DNA from: Stenotrophomonas maltophilia | GTDB lineage: Bacteria > Pseudomonadota > Gammaproteobacteria > Xanthomonadales > Xanthomonadaceae | Length of the DNA stretch: 64,000 nt | Reading direction: 5' to 3' | Assembly (NCBI RefSeq): GCF_023518235.1 | Contig: NZ_CP090423.1 | Coordinates: 806,001 to 870,000 of the forward strand | Part shown: piece by piece, positions 17,021-25,694 of the stretch | How the letters are laid out: the number at the start of each line of letters is the position of its first letter | How positions within the stretch are numbered: position 1 is the stretch's first letter | Made by a program: the position numbers and the translations under genes | Notes under the pieces: model-generated | The model's input: only the letters and a program-made list of their open reading frames with translations | What the model was told of the DNA's origin: nothing | Database searches by the model: none

Positions 17021-18217
17021 TCAGCGCGGCTCCGGGCTCGGCGGTGCCTGCAGCAGAGCGGCGAAGCGCTGCTTGCCCTGTTCGACATAGCTGGCGATTT
17101 CCGCCGAATCGCGGCTGGCCTGGCTGCGCAGCTGCTCGATCTCCTGCAGCGACGTCTCCTGGAAACGCACCACCGCATCGACCAGCTTGCGTACCGAATC
17201 GACACCGATGGTGCCGCCGTAGCCGGCCTTCAGGCCCTGGTGCAGTACCTCGTCGCCGATGCCGGCGACCGCCTCCAGGCCCTTGGAGGTGCCCTCGGTC
17301 ATTGCGTTGAGCGCCTGGGTGGATTCGTGCAGGCCCATCTGCGTGGTGAAGGCCAGGTTCAAGGCGGTGAAGCTGGTTTCATTGGTGGAGAAGAACACCA
17401 CCGAACGCTCGTTGACGCGGCGCTTGACCTCGTGCGACTGGTGCACGCGCAGCATGATCGCCTCGGAGGTGGCGTAGTTGACCTGCAGGTTCTCTGCCAG
17501 GTCCTTGGCCAGCTGGAAGCGCGATTCCTCGTTCTGCTGATTGCGCAGGGCCTCGTCGCGCGCCATCACCAGGCGCCCGGTGTCGGCGGCATCGGCGGCC
17601 GGGTCGGCGGATTCCACGCGCTGCTGGGCCTGCTTCAGTACGTCGCGCGCATCGGCCAGCGCCTGTTCCTGTAGTTTCAGCAGCTCGTGGGCCTGGATTT
17701 CGGCGTCCTTGATCGACAGGCGGAAATCGCCGTACATCTCCAGTACGCGCGACTCGCGCTGCAGCTGCTCGGCCGAATCGCGGCTGACGTCAAGGAACGT
17801 GTGGCGGATCTTTTCGAAGCGGCTGGGAATGTCGCCGCGGGTGACCTTCATCCACAGGTTCTGCAGGCGCTCGCCCATGTCGATCTTGCCGTCGCTGACC
17901 TGCTTGACCATGTTGCTGGCATCGTCACGGATGCTGTCGAAAGCGCGGATGATCTCGGTGTAGCGGTCGGAGACCTTGGCCGAACTGATTTCATCACGCA
18001 TCACGGCGTTGAAATGCCCCGACTGCTGCAGCACGCGTGCAATCGCCACCACGCGGCCCTGGTCCAGCGTCGCCAGCTGCGAGACCAGCGCGACGGCAGG
18101 CGCGTTGTTCTCCTGCGGTGCAGCCAGGCCCAGGCTGCGCAGGGTGGCCATGGCGCGGTCCAGGTACTTGATCGGCGCCGCAGCGGCCGGCGTGGCAAGG
18201 AGGTTGTTGTCGGACAT
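17021..18217 (-). CDS. Helical protein, first gene of the three-gene operon, unknown function
   Basis: A 398-residue protein made almost wholly of amphipathic helices, without signal peptide or membrane segment. Conserved-looking stretches include KYLDRAMATLRSLGL near the start and LFEKIRHTFLDVSRD-type helices in the middle (seen as RFEKIRHTFLDVSRDS). Its length and all-helical nature recall TelA-like toxic-anion-resistance proteins, but I do not see their hallmark motifs, so I leave it unnamed. The start at 18217 gives an N-terminus MSDNN with GGAGCC upstream. Confidence 0.78.
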   Translation of the reverse strand: MSDNNLLATPAAAAPIKYLDRAMATLRSLGLAAPQENNAPAVALVSQLATLDQGRVVAIARVLQQSGHFNAVMRDEISSAKVSDRYTEIIRAFDSIRDDASNMVKQVSDGKIDMGERLQNLWMKVTRGDIPSRFEKIRHTFLDVSRDSAEQLQRESRVLEMYGDFRLSIKDAEIQAHELLKLQEQALADARDVLKQAQQRVESADPAADAADTGRLVMARDEALRNQQNEESRFQLAKDLAENLQVNYATSEAIMLRVHQSHEVKRRVNERSVVFFSTNETSFTALNLAFTTQMGLHESTQALNAMTEGTSKGLEAVAGIGDEVLHQGLKAGYGGTIGVDSVRKLVDAVVRFQETSLQEIEQLRSQASRDSAEIASYVEQGKQRFAALLQAPPSPEPR

Positions 18218-18524
18218 GTCGATGGCTCCGGTCAGGGCGTGCAATGAGGAACCTGCCGCGCCGAGCGGGCAGGGTGCTGCGCAACGAAGGGAATAGGGCG
18301 CGGCAGCCATCGGCTGCGCGGCAGGGTGGCCCGGGCAAGGGCCACCGGCCCGATGCGGGCGGGGAGGGTGTCCTGGTCGAACATGGATGACGCGTTCCCT
18401 GCAGATCGCCCCCTGGCGATTCTGGGCCCATTGTAGCGAGGGTGAGGGTCAGGTGAAGCCCCACCGATGGCAGGGTGGAGTAGCGTTTGCCGGACGCCCA
18501 TCGAGGGCGACCGGCGAGGCGACC
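18218..18524. other. Divergent intergenic region
   Basis: About 307 bases separate the unknown operon from the EamA-like gene. It holds an 8-bp hairpin (GGTGGCCC / GGGCCACC, arms 18325-18332 and 18339-18346, 6-base loop). I see no gene or clear promoter consensus. Confidence 0.5.
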
Positions 18525-18959
18525 GTGCAGAACCTACCGCAGTGGCTGGTGTGGGCCGGGTTGTCTGCCGTGTTCGCGGCGCTGACCGCGTTGTTTGCCA
18601 AGATTGGCGTCAAGGGGGTCGATTCGGACCTGGCCATGGCCCTCCGCACATTGGTGGTCGCTGCGGTGATCGTGCCGATGGTGGTGATGACCGGTAAATG
18701 GTCCAACCCGTTGCTGCTGCCCGGGCGTACCCAGTTGTTCCTGGTACTGTCGGCGCTGGCGACCGGCGCCTCGTGGTTGTTCTACTTCCGCGCGTTGCAG
18801 GGTGGCGAACTGGCCAAGGTGGCGGTGGTCGACAAGTTCAGCGTAGTGCTGGTGATCGTGCTGGCCTACCTGCTGCTGGATGAGCGGCCGAGCCTGCGCG
18901 AATGGAGCGGCATCGGCCTGGTGCTGGCCGGGGTGATCGTACTGGCGACAAAGAAGTAG
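18525..18959 (+). CDS. Small EamA/DMT-type membrane protein
   Basis: A 144-residue protein with about five transmembrane helices, equal to one half of a drug/metabolite transporter (EamA repeat). Typical features are the start LVWAGLSAVFAALTALFAKIG and the end WSGIGLVLAGVIVLATKK, with ALQGGELAKVAVVDK-type central motif. Single-repeat members form dimers; the substrate is unknown. The GTG start at 18525 gives the expected N-terminus. The downstream DUF3224 gene is 31 bases away on the same strand. Confidence 0.88.
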   Translation: MQNLPQWLVWAGLSAVFAALTALFAKIGVKGVDSDLAMALRTLVVAAVIVPMVVMTGKWSNPLLLPGRTQLFLVLSALATGASWLFYFRALQGGELAKVAVVDKFSVVLVIVLAYLLLDERPSLREWSGIGLVLAGVIVLATKK

Positions 18960-18990
18960 CCGGAATCCATCCATCAACCGGGGGTGCGGG

Positions 18991-19383
18991 ATGCAGGGCG
19001 AAGCACGCGGGACCTTTGAGGTGACTCTGTTGCCGATCGGCGGCAACGACGGCCCGATCGGCGTGCTGTCGATCGACAAGATCTTCCATGGCGATCTGCA
19101 GGGCAGCAGCGTCGGCCAGATGCTGGCATTCCGCACGCCGGTGGAAGGCTCGGCCGGGTACGTGGCGATGGAACGGGTGACCGCGGTACTGGCCGGCCGC
19201 GAGGGCGCTTTCACCCTGCAGCACAACGGGCTGATGACCCGCGGCACGCCCGAGCTGAGCGTGGTGGTGGTGCCTGATTCGGGCAGCGATGGCCTGCAGG
19301 GCCTGGCCGGGACGCTGGAGATCAGCATCACCCAGGGACGCCACGACTACCGGCTGCTGTACAGCCTGCCGGATGCGGGCTAG
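18991..19383 (+). CDS. DUF3224 domain-containing protein
   Basis: A 130-residue soluble beta-rich protein matching DUF3224 along its length: SIDKIFHGDLQGSS, SAGYVAMERVTAVLAGR and FTLQHNGLMTRG, then a VVPDSG motif. Related proteins have an AOC-barrel-like fold and no established activity. It probably shares a transcript with the preceding EamA-like gene. Confidence 0.88.
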   Translation: MQGEARGTFEVTLLPIGGNDGPIGVLSIDKIFHGDLQGSSVGQMLAFRTPVEGSAGYVAMERVTAVLAGREGAFTLQHNGLMTRGTPELSVVVVPDSGSDGLQGLAGTLEISITQGRHDYRLLYSLPDAG

Positions 19384-19397
19384 ACGGCTGACCGCAG

Positions 19398-20039
19398 TCA
19401 GCCCGGGCCTGCCTGCAAGCGGTCGTACATGCGTACCAGATCGACTAGGGTGCGCGCGCCCATCTTGCGCATCACCTGCGCGCGACGCACCTTCACCGTG
19501 ATTTCGCTGACCCCGAGGTCGCCGGCGATCTGCTTGTTGAGGCGGCCGCGCACCACGCCATCAACCACCTCGCGCTCGCCTGGGTTGAGCGTGTTCCAGC
19601 GCTGCTGCAGCGCGTCCAGCGCCTCGCCTTCGCGGCGCCGCTGGCGGTCGATGTCGATGCCCTTGTGGATCGCATCCAGCAATTCCTGGTCACGGAACGG
19701 TTTGGTCAGGAACTCGATGGCGCCGTCCTTGATCGCGTTGACGCCCATCGCGATGTCACCGTGGCCGGTGATGAACACCACGGGCAGCTGCAGGCCGAGG
19801 TTGCCCATCGTGCGATGGAACTCCAGACCACTCTGGCCGGGCATGCGCACGTCCAGCACCAGGCAGGCCGGTGCATCTTCCCGTTCGTGCTCGAGGAAGG
19901 CCTGGGTCGAGGCGAAGGCCCGAACCTGCAAGCCCATCGAGGCCAGCAGGTCTTCCAGCGCGGCGCGCACCGACGGATCGTCGTCGACTACATAGACGAT
20001 GGGTGCCGGATCGGCGGGGGGGGCAGCAGGCTTACGCAT
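19398..20039 (-). CDS. FixJ/NarL-type response regulator
   Basis: A 213-residue response regulator with a receiver domain (phosphorylated residue D63 in LVLDVRMPG, conserved Lys in LTKPF) and a C-terminal LuxR-type helix-turn-helix (LNKQIAGDLGVSEITVKVRR). This FixJ/TodT/StyR layout regulates operons in response to its partner kinase. Its start at 20039 overlaps the end of the kinase gene by 8 bases, so the two are coupled. The target genes are not evident here. Confidence 0.94.
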   Translation of the reverse strand: MRKPAAPPADPAPIVYVVDDDPSVRAALEDLLASMGLQVRAFASTQAFLEHEREDAPACLVLDVRMPGQSGLEFHRTMGNLGLQLPVVFITGHGDIAMGVNAIKDGAIEFLTKPFRDQELLDAIHKGIDIDRQRRREGEALDALQQRWNTLNPGEREVVDGVVRGRLNKQIAGDLGVSEITVKVRRAQVMRKMGARTLVDLVRMYDRLQAGPG

Positions 20040-21087
20040 GGGGCGCTTCCGTGGCGATGGGTAGCTCGAACACGAAGCAGGCGCCGCCACCGGCGGGTCG
20101 CTCAGCTCGGATCCGGCCGTGGTTGGCCTCGATCATCGAACGGCTCAGGCTCAGGCCGAGCCCAAGCCCGTGTGACTTGGTGGTCCAGAACGCATCGAAC
20201 ACCCGCTCGGGCTGGTCGGCCGGCAGGCCCACGCCGCGGTCGCGCACGCTGAGGCTGATCCAGGGGCCGTCGCGCCGGGTGTGCAGCGACAGGCGCCTGT
20301 CGGCGGTGGGCACTGGCTCCATGGCGTCCACGGCGTTGAGGATCAGGTTGCCGATGACCTGCTGCACCTGCACACGATCGGCTCGCACGGGGGGCAGATC
20401 GGCCTCCAGTAGCAGGGCGACGACTACGCCATGCCGATCCAGCTCGCTGCGCGAGAGTGCTAGCATTTCCTCGACGGCCTGGTTCAGGTCGAAGGCGTGA
20501 CGTTCCGGCGCCGCGCCCTGGGTCAGGCCTCGGATGCGGGCGATCACATCGCCGGCGCGGTGCGCGTCGGCCAGGATCCGGGCCACGGTCTGCCGCGCCT
20601 TGTCCACGTTCGGCGGGTCTTGTGCCAACCAGCGCTGGCACGCCTCGGCACTGCTGGCGATGGCCGCCAGCGGCTGGTTCACTTCATGCGCGATGGAGGT
20701 GGTCAGCTCGCCCACGGTGGACGCCCGCGCGACCCGCAGCAGCCGGCCCTGCGCTTCGTGCACCGCGGCCTTGGCCGCTTCCATGTTCAGCGCGAGGTAG
20801 GTGGTGATGCCGATGACCAGCATGCCGATCACCGAATTGACCAGGCCGATGCGGTAGGTGCCGAAGCGGGTCAGGAAGAAGCTCAGCGCGGTGAGTGCGA
20901 CGCAGGCGATGGCCAGGGTGATCAGCCCGCGCGCGCCCAGCACGCGCGAGGCGGCAAGAATGACCGCAGCGTAGAAGCAGGCCGCCGCGACGGCATAATC
21001 AGTGACGGTATCGAGCAGGAAGATCGCCGCCATCACGACGATCAGGGCCAGCAGCACCAAGGGGCGACGGGGCGACAGCGATGGCAT
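20032..21087 (-). CDS. Membrane sensor histidine kinase (FixL/DctB-type core)
   Basis: A 351-residue histidine kinase. The N-terminal ~105 residues form four membrane helices with hardly any periplasmic loop, so it probably senses a membrane or intracellular signal. The H-box is SIAHEVNQPL with H134; N, G1 and G2 boxes follow (NLILNAVDAM, RDRGVGLP, GLGLGLSLSRSM). The start at 21087 has GGGAGCTG upstream; longer in-frame extensions read through a repeat. It forms a two-gene operon with the FixJ-type regulator. Confidence 0.92.
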   Translation of the reverse strand: MPSLSPRRPLVLLALIVVMAAIFLLDTVTDYAVAAACFYAAVILAASRVLGARGLITLAIACVALTALSFFLTRFGTYRIGLVNSVIGMLVIGITTYLALNMEAAKAAVHEAQGRLLRVARASTVGELTTSIAHEVNQPLAAIASSAEACQRWLAQDPPNVDKARQTVARILADAHRAGDVIARIRGLTQGAAPERHAFDLNQAVEEMLALSRSELDRHGVVVALLLEADLPPVRADRVQVQQVIGNLILNAVDAMEPVPTADRRLSLHTRRDGPWISLSVRDRGVGLPADQPERVFDAFWTTKSHGLGLGLSLSRSMIEANHGRIRAERPAGGGACFVFELPIATEAPHA

Positions 21088-21152
21088 CGGGACAGCTCCC
21101 TGGCGTGGGTGGAAAGGATAGCAAAGCGCCGTCGGCCGGCACGCGCGCGCCC

Positions 21153-21230
21153 GGTAGTGCCGGCCGCTGGCCGGCAGCTGCATGGTGTTGCCGGAGTCCA
21201 TGAGGTTGCCGGCCGGCGGCCGGCACTACC
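21153..21230. repeat. SMAG-like palindromes, GTAGTGCCGGCC variant
   Basis: Two mirror-image units (GGTAGTGCCGGCC-gct-GGCCGGC and GCCGGCC...GGCCGGCACTACC) sit between the kinase gene start and the end of mgtC. The edges keep the GTAG signature, with a different core from the GTCGACC units elsewhere in the window. Confidence 0.78.
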
Positions 21231-21963
21231 CGTCAAGGCTGGCGTTCCAGAATCCCTGCAGCACGCCGGGCGTGGTGGCCAGGGTTGTCAGCAGCGCATC
21301 GAGCTCGGCGGCATCGACCGTGGTGGCGTACAGCACCGCTTCGAGTTCAACATCCCGTTCGCCGAAGGGACGCTGGTCCACCGCACGCACCGGATACTGC
21401 GCCTGCTCCAGCAGCAGCAACAGCTGGTCGAGCACCTCGGCCTGCTGCTCGCGCTGGCAGACCACGTTGATCGCATAGGTCGCCTCGCTGAAGGCTTCCG
21501 GGAGCGGTTGCCGCTGGATGCGGTTCACCACCGGTCGCAGCAGGGTATTGGCGGCCAGCACGAACACGGCAGCCATCACCGCTTCCGGCAGCAGCTTGAT
21601 GCCGGCACATGCGCCCACTGCTGCCGAACCCCACAGGGTGGCGGCGGTGTTCAGGCCGGACACCTGCGCGCCATCCTTCATGATCGCGCCGGCACCGAGG
21701 AAGCCGACGCCGGAGATCACGTAGGCCACCACATGCAGCGGCGACGGCGGGCCGCCATACAGGTCATGGAAGCGTACGGCCAGGTCGACGAACACCGCTG
21801 CGCCCACCGCCACCAGCGTGTTGGTGCGCAGGCCGGCGGTGCGCTGGCGCAGCTGCCGCTCCAGGCCGATGACCGTGCCCAGCACGAAGGCCACCGACAG
21901 GCTGATCAGCGAGCTGAGGGTCGCGCCGGCGTTGAACGCCGGCAGGTTCGGATTGATGTCCAA
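21226..21963 (-). CDS. mgtC: MgtC/SapB family membrane protein
   Basis: A 245-residue inner-membrane protein. The N-terminal half has about five helices with MgtC hallmarks: SVAFVLGTVIGLERQLRQR, GLRTNTLVAVGAAVFV and GVGFLGAGAIMKDG. The C-terminal ~90 residues form a cytoplasmic ACT-like domain, as in Salmonella MgtC. MgtC proteins help growth under magnesium limitation or in host cells, partly by acting on ATP synthase or other membrane proteins. It starts 31 bases after mgtA, so it is the last gene of a magnesium-stress operon. Confidence 0.93.
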   Translation of the reverse strand: MDINPNLPAFNAGATLSSLISLSVAFVLGTVIGLERQLRQRTAGLRTNTLVAVGAAVFVDLAVRFHDLYGGPPSPLHVVAYVISGVGFLGAGAIMKDGAQVSGLNTAATLWGSAAVGACAGIKLLPEAVMAAVFVLAANTLLRPVVNRIQRQPLPEAFSEATYAINVVCQREQQAEVLDQLLLLLEQAQYPVRAVDQRPFGERDVELEAVLYATTVDAAELDALLTTLATTPGVLQGFWNASLDG

Positions 21964-21994
21964 TATGTTTCTCCCTGGACAGGGCGCCGGGCCG

Positions 21995-24754
21995 TTACTG
22001 CCAGCCGTAGCGACGGATGTAGAAGCGTTTCAGCGCGGTGGTCAGCACCGCATAGCCGAACAGGATCGCCACCAGGAACGGCCAGTAGCCGGCCGGCAGG
22101 GCCTGCAGCTTGAAGTAGCCGGCCAGCGGGCTCATCGGCAACGCCACGCCGACGGCCATGATCAAGCCGGTCATCAGCAGCAGCGGCGGCGCAGCGATGC
22201 TCTGCAGGAACGGCAGCTTCGGGGTACGGATCATGTGCACGATCAGGGTCTGGGTCAGCAGGCCAACCACGAACCAACCGGACTGGAACAGGCTCTGGTC
22301 GGCGGCGGTACGCGCGTCGAACACGTACCACATCAGCGCAAAGCAGGTCAGGTCGAAGATCGAACTGATCGGCCCGAAGAACACCATGAAGCGCCCGATA
22401 TCGGCCGGATTCCACTTCAGCGGCCTGCGCACCAGCTCTTCATCCACGTTGTCGAACGGAATGGCGATCTGCGAGATGTCGTACAGCAGGTTCTGCACCA
22501 GCAGCTGCAACGGCAGCATCGGCAGGAACGGCAGGAACGCCGAGGCCACCAGCACCGAGAACACATTTCCGAAGTTGGAGCTGGCGGTCATGCGGATGTA
22601 CTTGAGCATGTTGTTGAACGTGCGCCGGCCCTGGATGACGCCTTCCTCAAGCACCATCAGGTTCTTTTCCAGCAGGATGATGTCGGCAGCCTCCTTGGCA
22701 ATGTCCACGGCGCTGTCCACGCTGATGCCGATGTCGGCCGCACGCAGCGCCGGGGCGTCGTTGATGCCGTCACCGAGGAAACCGACCACCTTGCCCTGGG
22801 CGCGCAGCTCGCGCACCAGGCGCTCCTTGTGCAGCGGCGTCAGCCGGGCGAACACGCGGTGGTGGTGCAGCGCCCGCGACAACGCGCCGTCATCCATGCG
22901 CTCGATCTGCGGGCCGGTCAGGATGGTGTCGGCATCCAGCCCGACCTGGGCGCACACGCGGGCGGTGACCAGCTCGTTGTCGCCGGTGAATACCTTCACC
23001 TCCACCCCGTGCGTGGCAAGTGCCTGCAGCGCCTGTGCGGCCGATTCCTTCGGCGGGTCGAGGAAGGCGACGTAGCCGACCAGGGTCAGCGCACACTCAT
23101 CGGCCTGCGAGTACACGCTCTGGCTGGCGGCGGTCTCCTTCATCGCCACCGCCACCACGCGCAGGCCCTGTTCGTTCAGTTCTTCGGTGGTCTGCCGCAC
23201 GCGGGCCAGGCGCTGCTCGTCCAGCGGCATGTCCTGGCCGTTCTCGCGCACGGTGCTGCACACCGCCAGCATCTCCTCCACCGCGCCCTTGCAGATCAGC
23301 TCATGGTGGTCCTCGCGTTCGGAGACCACCACCGACATGCGGCGGCGCTGGAAGTCGAACGGGATCTCATCCACCTTGTGGTAGTCCTGCGACAGCCGCA
23401 GCGAGCTCTGCAGCTCCACGTGCTCCAGCACCGCGCGGTCGAGCAGGTTGATCAACCCGGTCTGGAAGTGGCTGTTGAGGTAGGCGAACTTCAGCACGTC
23501 CTCCGAGTCATGGCCGAACACATCGGTGTGCCGCTCCAGCGCGATCCGGTCCTGGGTGAGGGTGCCGGTCTTGTCGGTGCACAACACCTCCATCGCGCCG
23601 AAGTTCTGGATCGCGTCCAGGCGCTTGACGATCACCTTGCGCCGCGACAGCAGCACCGCGCCCTTGGCCAGGGTGGAGGTGACGATCATCGGCAGCATCT
23701 CCGGGGTCAGGCCCACCGCCACCGACAGCGCGAACAGGAAGGCTTCGGTCCAGTCACCCTTGGTCCAGCCGTTGATCAGCAGCACGAACGGCACCATCAC
23801 CAGCGCAAAACGGATCAACAGCCAGCTGACGCTGTTGACGCCGGCCTGGAAGGCGGTCGGCGCACGGTCGGTGGCGGTGCTGCGCTGGGCCAGCGTGCCG
23901 AAGTAGGTGCGGTTGCCGGTGGCCAGCACCACCGCGGTGGCGGTGCCCGAGACCACATTGGTGCCCATGAACAACAGGTTGTGCTGTTCCAGCAGGCCGG
24001 CCAGGCCGTCGCCCGGGTGGGCAAACTTCTCTACCGGCAGCGACTCGCCGGTCATCGCCGCCTGTGCGACGAACAGATCCTTGGCGGTCAGCACGCGGCA
24101 GTCGGCGGGAATCATGTCGCCGGCCGACAGCACGATGTGGTCACCAGGCACCAGCTCGCGGATCGGCAGGTCCAACAGCCGCGCCGGGCCTCGGCTGTGC
24201 AGATGCGCGCCGAAGTACTGGTCGGCCACATCGGCCGCCTCGGTGCCCGGATTGCGTCGCAGCACGCGCGCGGTGTTGCCGACCAGCGCCTTCAGCCGCT
24301 CGGCGGCCCGGTTGGAACGGCCTTCCTGCACGAAGCGGATCAGGGTGGAGAGCAGCACCATCGCACCGATCACGATCGTCGCCTTGACGTCCTCGGTCAG
24401 CCACGACACGGCTGCCAGCACGCTCAACAGCAGGTTGAACGGATTGCGGTAGCACTGCCACAGGTGCCGCCACCACGCCAGCGGCTTTTCGTGATCCACC
24501 TCGTTGGGGCCGAGCGAGGCCAAGCGTGCCTCGGCTTCATGCGCGCTGAGGCCATCGGCATGCGAGGCCAGCGTGTCCAGCAATCGAGCTTCATCCTGCT
24601 GGGCGAGGGTGACCAGGCCGGTGGTCAGCGTGAAAGGTGCAGCGTCCGCGCTGCCCGGGCCGAAACCAGCCTCGGGCATTGCGCGGCGGCCGAACAGATT
24701 GCCTGCGCGACGGCTGCGCAGGAAGGCATTGAACCAGGCGTTGAGCAGGCTCAT
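21995..24754 (-). CDS. mgtA: Magnesium-translocating P-type ATPase
   Basis: A 919-residue P3B-type ATPase that imports Mg2+ across the inner membrane. It shows the cation-ATPase N-terminal region (EAEARLASLGPNEV), actuator TGES loop (AAMTGESLPVEKF), phosphorylation motif with the acceptor Asp near residue 394 (LCTDKTGTLTQD), hinge motif GDGINDAPALRAADIG and C-terminal membrane helices. The start at 24754 follows AGGAG. It lies between a small MgtE-N-like protein and mgtC, and a Pro/Asp leader peptide precedes the operon, which points to control by low magnesium. Confidence 0.96.
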   Translation of the reverse strand: MSLLNAWFNAFLRSRRAGNLFGRRAMPEAGFGPGSADAAPFTLTTGLVTLAQQDEARLLDTLASHADGLSAHEAEARLASLGPNEVDHEKPLAWWRHLWQCYRNPFNLLLSVLAAVSWLTEDVKATIVIGAMVLLSTLIRFVQEGRSNRAAERLKALVGNTARVLRRNPGTEAADVADQYFGAHLHSRGPARLLDLPIRELVPGDHIVLSAGDMIPADCRVLTAKDLFVAQAAMTGESLPVEKFAHPGDGLAGLLEQHNLLFMGTNVVSGTATAVVLATGNRTYFGTLAQRSTATDRAPTAFQAGVNSVSWLLIRFALVMVPFVLLINGWTKGDWTEAFLFALSVAVGLTPEMLPMIVTSTLAKGAVLLSRRKVIVKRLDAIQNFGAMEVLCTDKTGTLTQDRIALERHTDVFGHDSEDVLKFAYLNSHFQTGLINLLDRAVLEHVELQSSLRLSQDYHKVDEIPFDFQRRRMSVVVSEREDHHELICKGAVEEMLAVCSTVRENGQDMPLDEQRLARVRQTTEELNEQGLRVVAVAMKETAASQSVYSQADECALTLVGYVAFLDPPKESAAQALQALATHGVEVKVFTGDNELVTARVCAQVGLDADTILTGPQIERMDDGALSRALHHHRVFARLTPLHKERLVRELRAQGKVVGFLGDGINDAPALRAADIGISVDSAVDIAKEAADIILLEKNLMVLEEGVIQGRRTFNNMLKYIRMTASSNFGNVFSVLVASAFLPFLPMLPLQLLVQNLLYDISQIAIPFDNVDEELVRRPLKWNPADIGRFMVFFGPISSIFDLTCFALMWYVFDARTAADQSLFQSGWFVVGLLTQTLIVHMIRTPKLPFLQSIAAPPLLLMTGLIMAVGVALPMSPLAGYFKLQALPAGYWPFLVAILFGYAVLTTALKRFYIRRYGWQ

Positions 24755-24816
24755 GGGAACTCCTCGAATGTCAGAGCCGGCCGCGGCCGGAACACGAACG
24801 GATGGGATGGAACAGC

Positions 24817-25116
24817 TCAGGCGTGGCGCATGGCCAGCACGGCCGGCGACCATGGCTGCATGTGCAGGCGCTGGCTGCCGCCGATGCACAGCGGCTTCAT
24901 CGCATCGCGCAGCGGGTAGGGCAGGTGGCGCAGCACGTTGATGCGCTCGCTGATCGGCAGCAGCGACAGCGCATCGGCCACCACGCGTGGCGAGCCCAGC
25001 GACAGGGCGCGGGCGAACATGACCGGTCCGTGCTGCAGCAGCTGGCTGCGCAGGGCGGCGACATCGCGCTCACCGATCAGGCGGCGCAACGTGATGTAGA
25101 GGATCTTGTAGGACAT
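24817..25116 (-). CDS. Small protein with MgtE-N/FliG-like helical repeat
   Basis: A 99-residue cytoplasmic protein. The segment FARALSLGSPRVVADALSLLPISERINVLRHLP resembles one right-handed helical repeat of the MgtE N-terminal domain, which senses intracellular Mg2+ in MgtE channels. It starts with MSYKILYITLRRLIGE and ends 62 bases before mgtA. Given its position between the leader peptide and mgtA it may modulate magnesium uptake, but this is inference from the local similarity and context. Confidence 0.72.
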   Translation of the reverse strand: MSYKILYITLRRLIGERDVAALRSQLLQHGPVMFARALSLGSPRVVADALSLLPISERINVLRHLPYPLRDAMKPLCIGGSQRLHMQPWSPAVLAMRHA

Positions 25117-25159
25117 GGGGCGATCTCCAGGCAGGCGGCGCCTGGCGATCCCCTGTCAC

Positions 25160-25249
25160 TCAGGCAGGCAGGGACCGGCGGGCAGGCGCCAGGAACAGGC
25201 AGCAAGCGGGCGTGCGGGGCGCATCGCGCCCGGCAGGGTCGGGGTCCAT
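25160..25249 (-). CDS. Putative mgtA leader peptide, MgtL-like
   Basis: A 29-codon ORF preceded by a strong AAGGAGA Shine-Dalgarno (25255-25261) at good spacing. It begins Met-Asp-Pro-Asp-Pro and is rich in Pro, Arg and Ala. In Salmonella the mgtA leader peptide MgtL starts Met-Glu-Pro-Asp-Pro; such acidic/proline starts destabilise translating ribosomes when Mg2+ is low and thereby raise mgtA expression. Here the ORF ends 43 bases before the first gene of the mgtA operon. The position, ribosome-binding site and N-terminal motif agree; function is inferred. Confidence 0.62.
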   Translation of the reverse strand: MDPDPAGRDAPRTPACCLFLAPARRSLPA

Positions 25250-25345
25250 CTGCGTCTCCTTGAGGGAAGGGGCGGGCCGGGGTTGCCCTGGCCAGTGGCG
25301 CTATTGTCCGCCCCTGAATGGGGCAGTCCTAGAGGCCCGTGGGTT

Positions 25346-25375
25346 AGCCGGGCTATACCTTGGTATAGCCGGCTG
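25346..25375. promoter_or_regulatory. Palindrome GGCTATACC-tt-GGTATAGCC
   Basis: A perfect 9-bp inverted repeat (25351-25359 and 25362-25370) that extends to agccg/cggct with one bulged base. It lies 23 bases after the EF-hand lipoprotein gene and ~100 bases before the leader peptide, both on the minus strand. There is no T-run, so an operator in the magnesium-operon promoter or a leader hairpin is more likely than a terminator. Confidence 0.5.
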
Positions 25376-25397
25376 CCGGGCCGCGCCGGAATCGTGA

Positions 25398-25694
25398 TCA
25401 GTGCGAACCGCTGGTGTTCCTGCACACGTCGTACTCGCCGCGGGTCAGCGTCTTGTCACGGTCGGTATCGCAGGCGTGCAGGCGTTGTGCCCAATCGGGT
25501 GCCACCGCATCGACCTCGGCGAGGGTGACGATGCCGTCCTTGTCCTTGTCCAGCGATTCATACGGCGGAATCAGCTTTACCTGGGTTACCTCTTCGGCGG
25601 CGGTCTTGCTGGGCTCCTGTGGCTTGGAACACGCCCCCAGCAGCAGGCCGGCTGCAACAACGAGGGCGGCGGGAACGAAACGGAAACCGGTCAT
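25398..25694 (-). CDS. EF-hand domain lipoprotein
   Basis: A 98-residue lipoprotein with lipobox LLGAC (Cys22). Two EF-hand-like calcium loops follow: DKDKDGIVTLAE near residue 50 (good DxDxDG pattern) and DTDRDKTLTRGE near residue 76 (lacking the central Gly). It is probably anchored in the envelope and may bind calcium. The start at 25694 gives a compact signal peptide; the longer frame from 25736 has no such signal at its start. Confidence 0.86.
   Translation of the reverse strand: MTGFRFVPAALVVAAGLLLGACSKPQEPSKTAAEEVTQVKLIPPYESLDKDKDGIVTLAEVDAVAPDWAQRLHACDTDRDKTLTRGEYDVCRNTSGSH

Noticed and set aside
17021..18217. TelA toxic-anion-resistance call
   Set aside because: Only length and helical character agree; conserved TelA motifs were not seen.
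21818..24919. 1033-codon open frame on the plus strand
   Set aside because: Antisense to mgtA and mgtC; composition rich in His/Gln/Arg, as expected from reverse reading of a GC-rich gene.
25346..25375. Palindrome as terminator of the EF-hand gene
   Set aside because: No T-run follows on the minus strand; left as a possible operator or leader hairpin.
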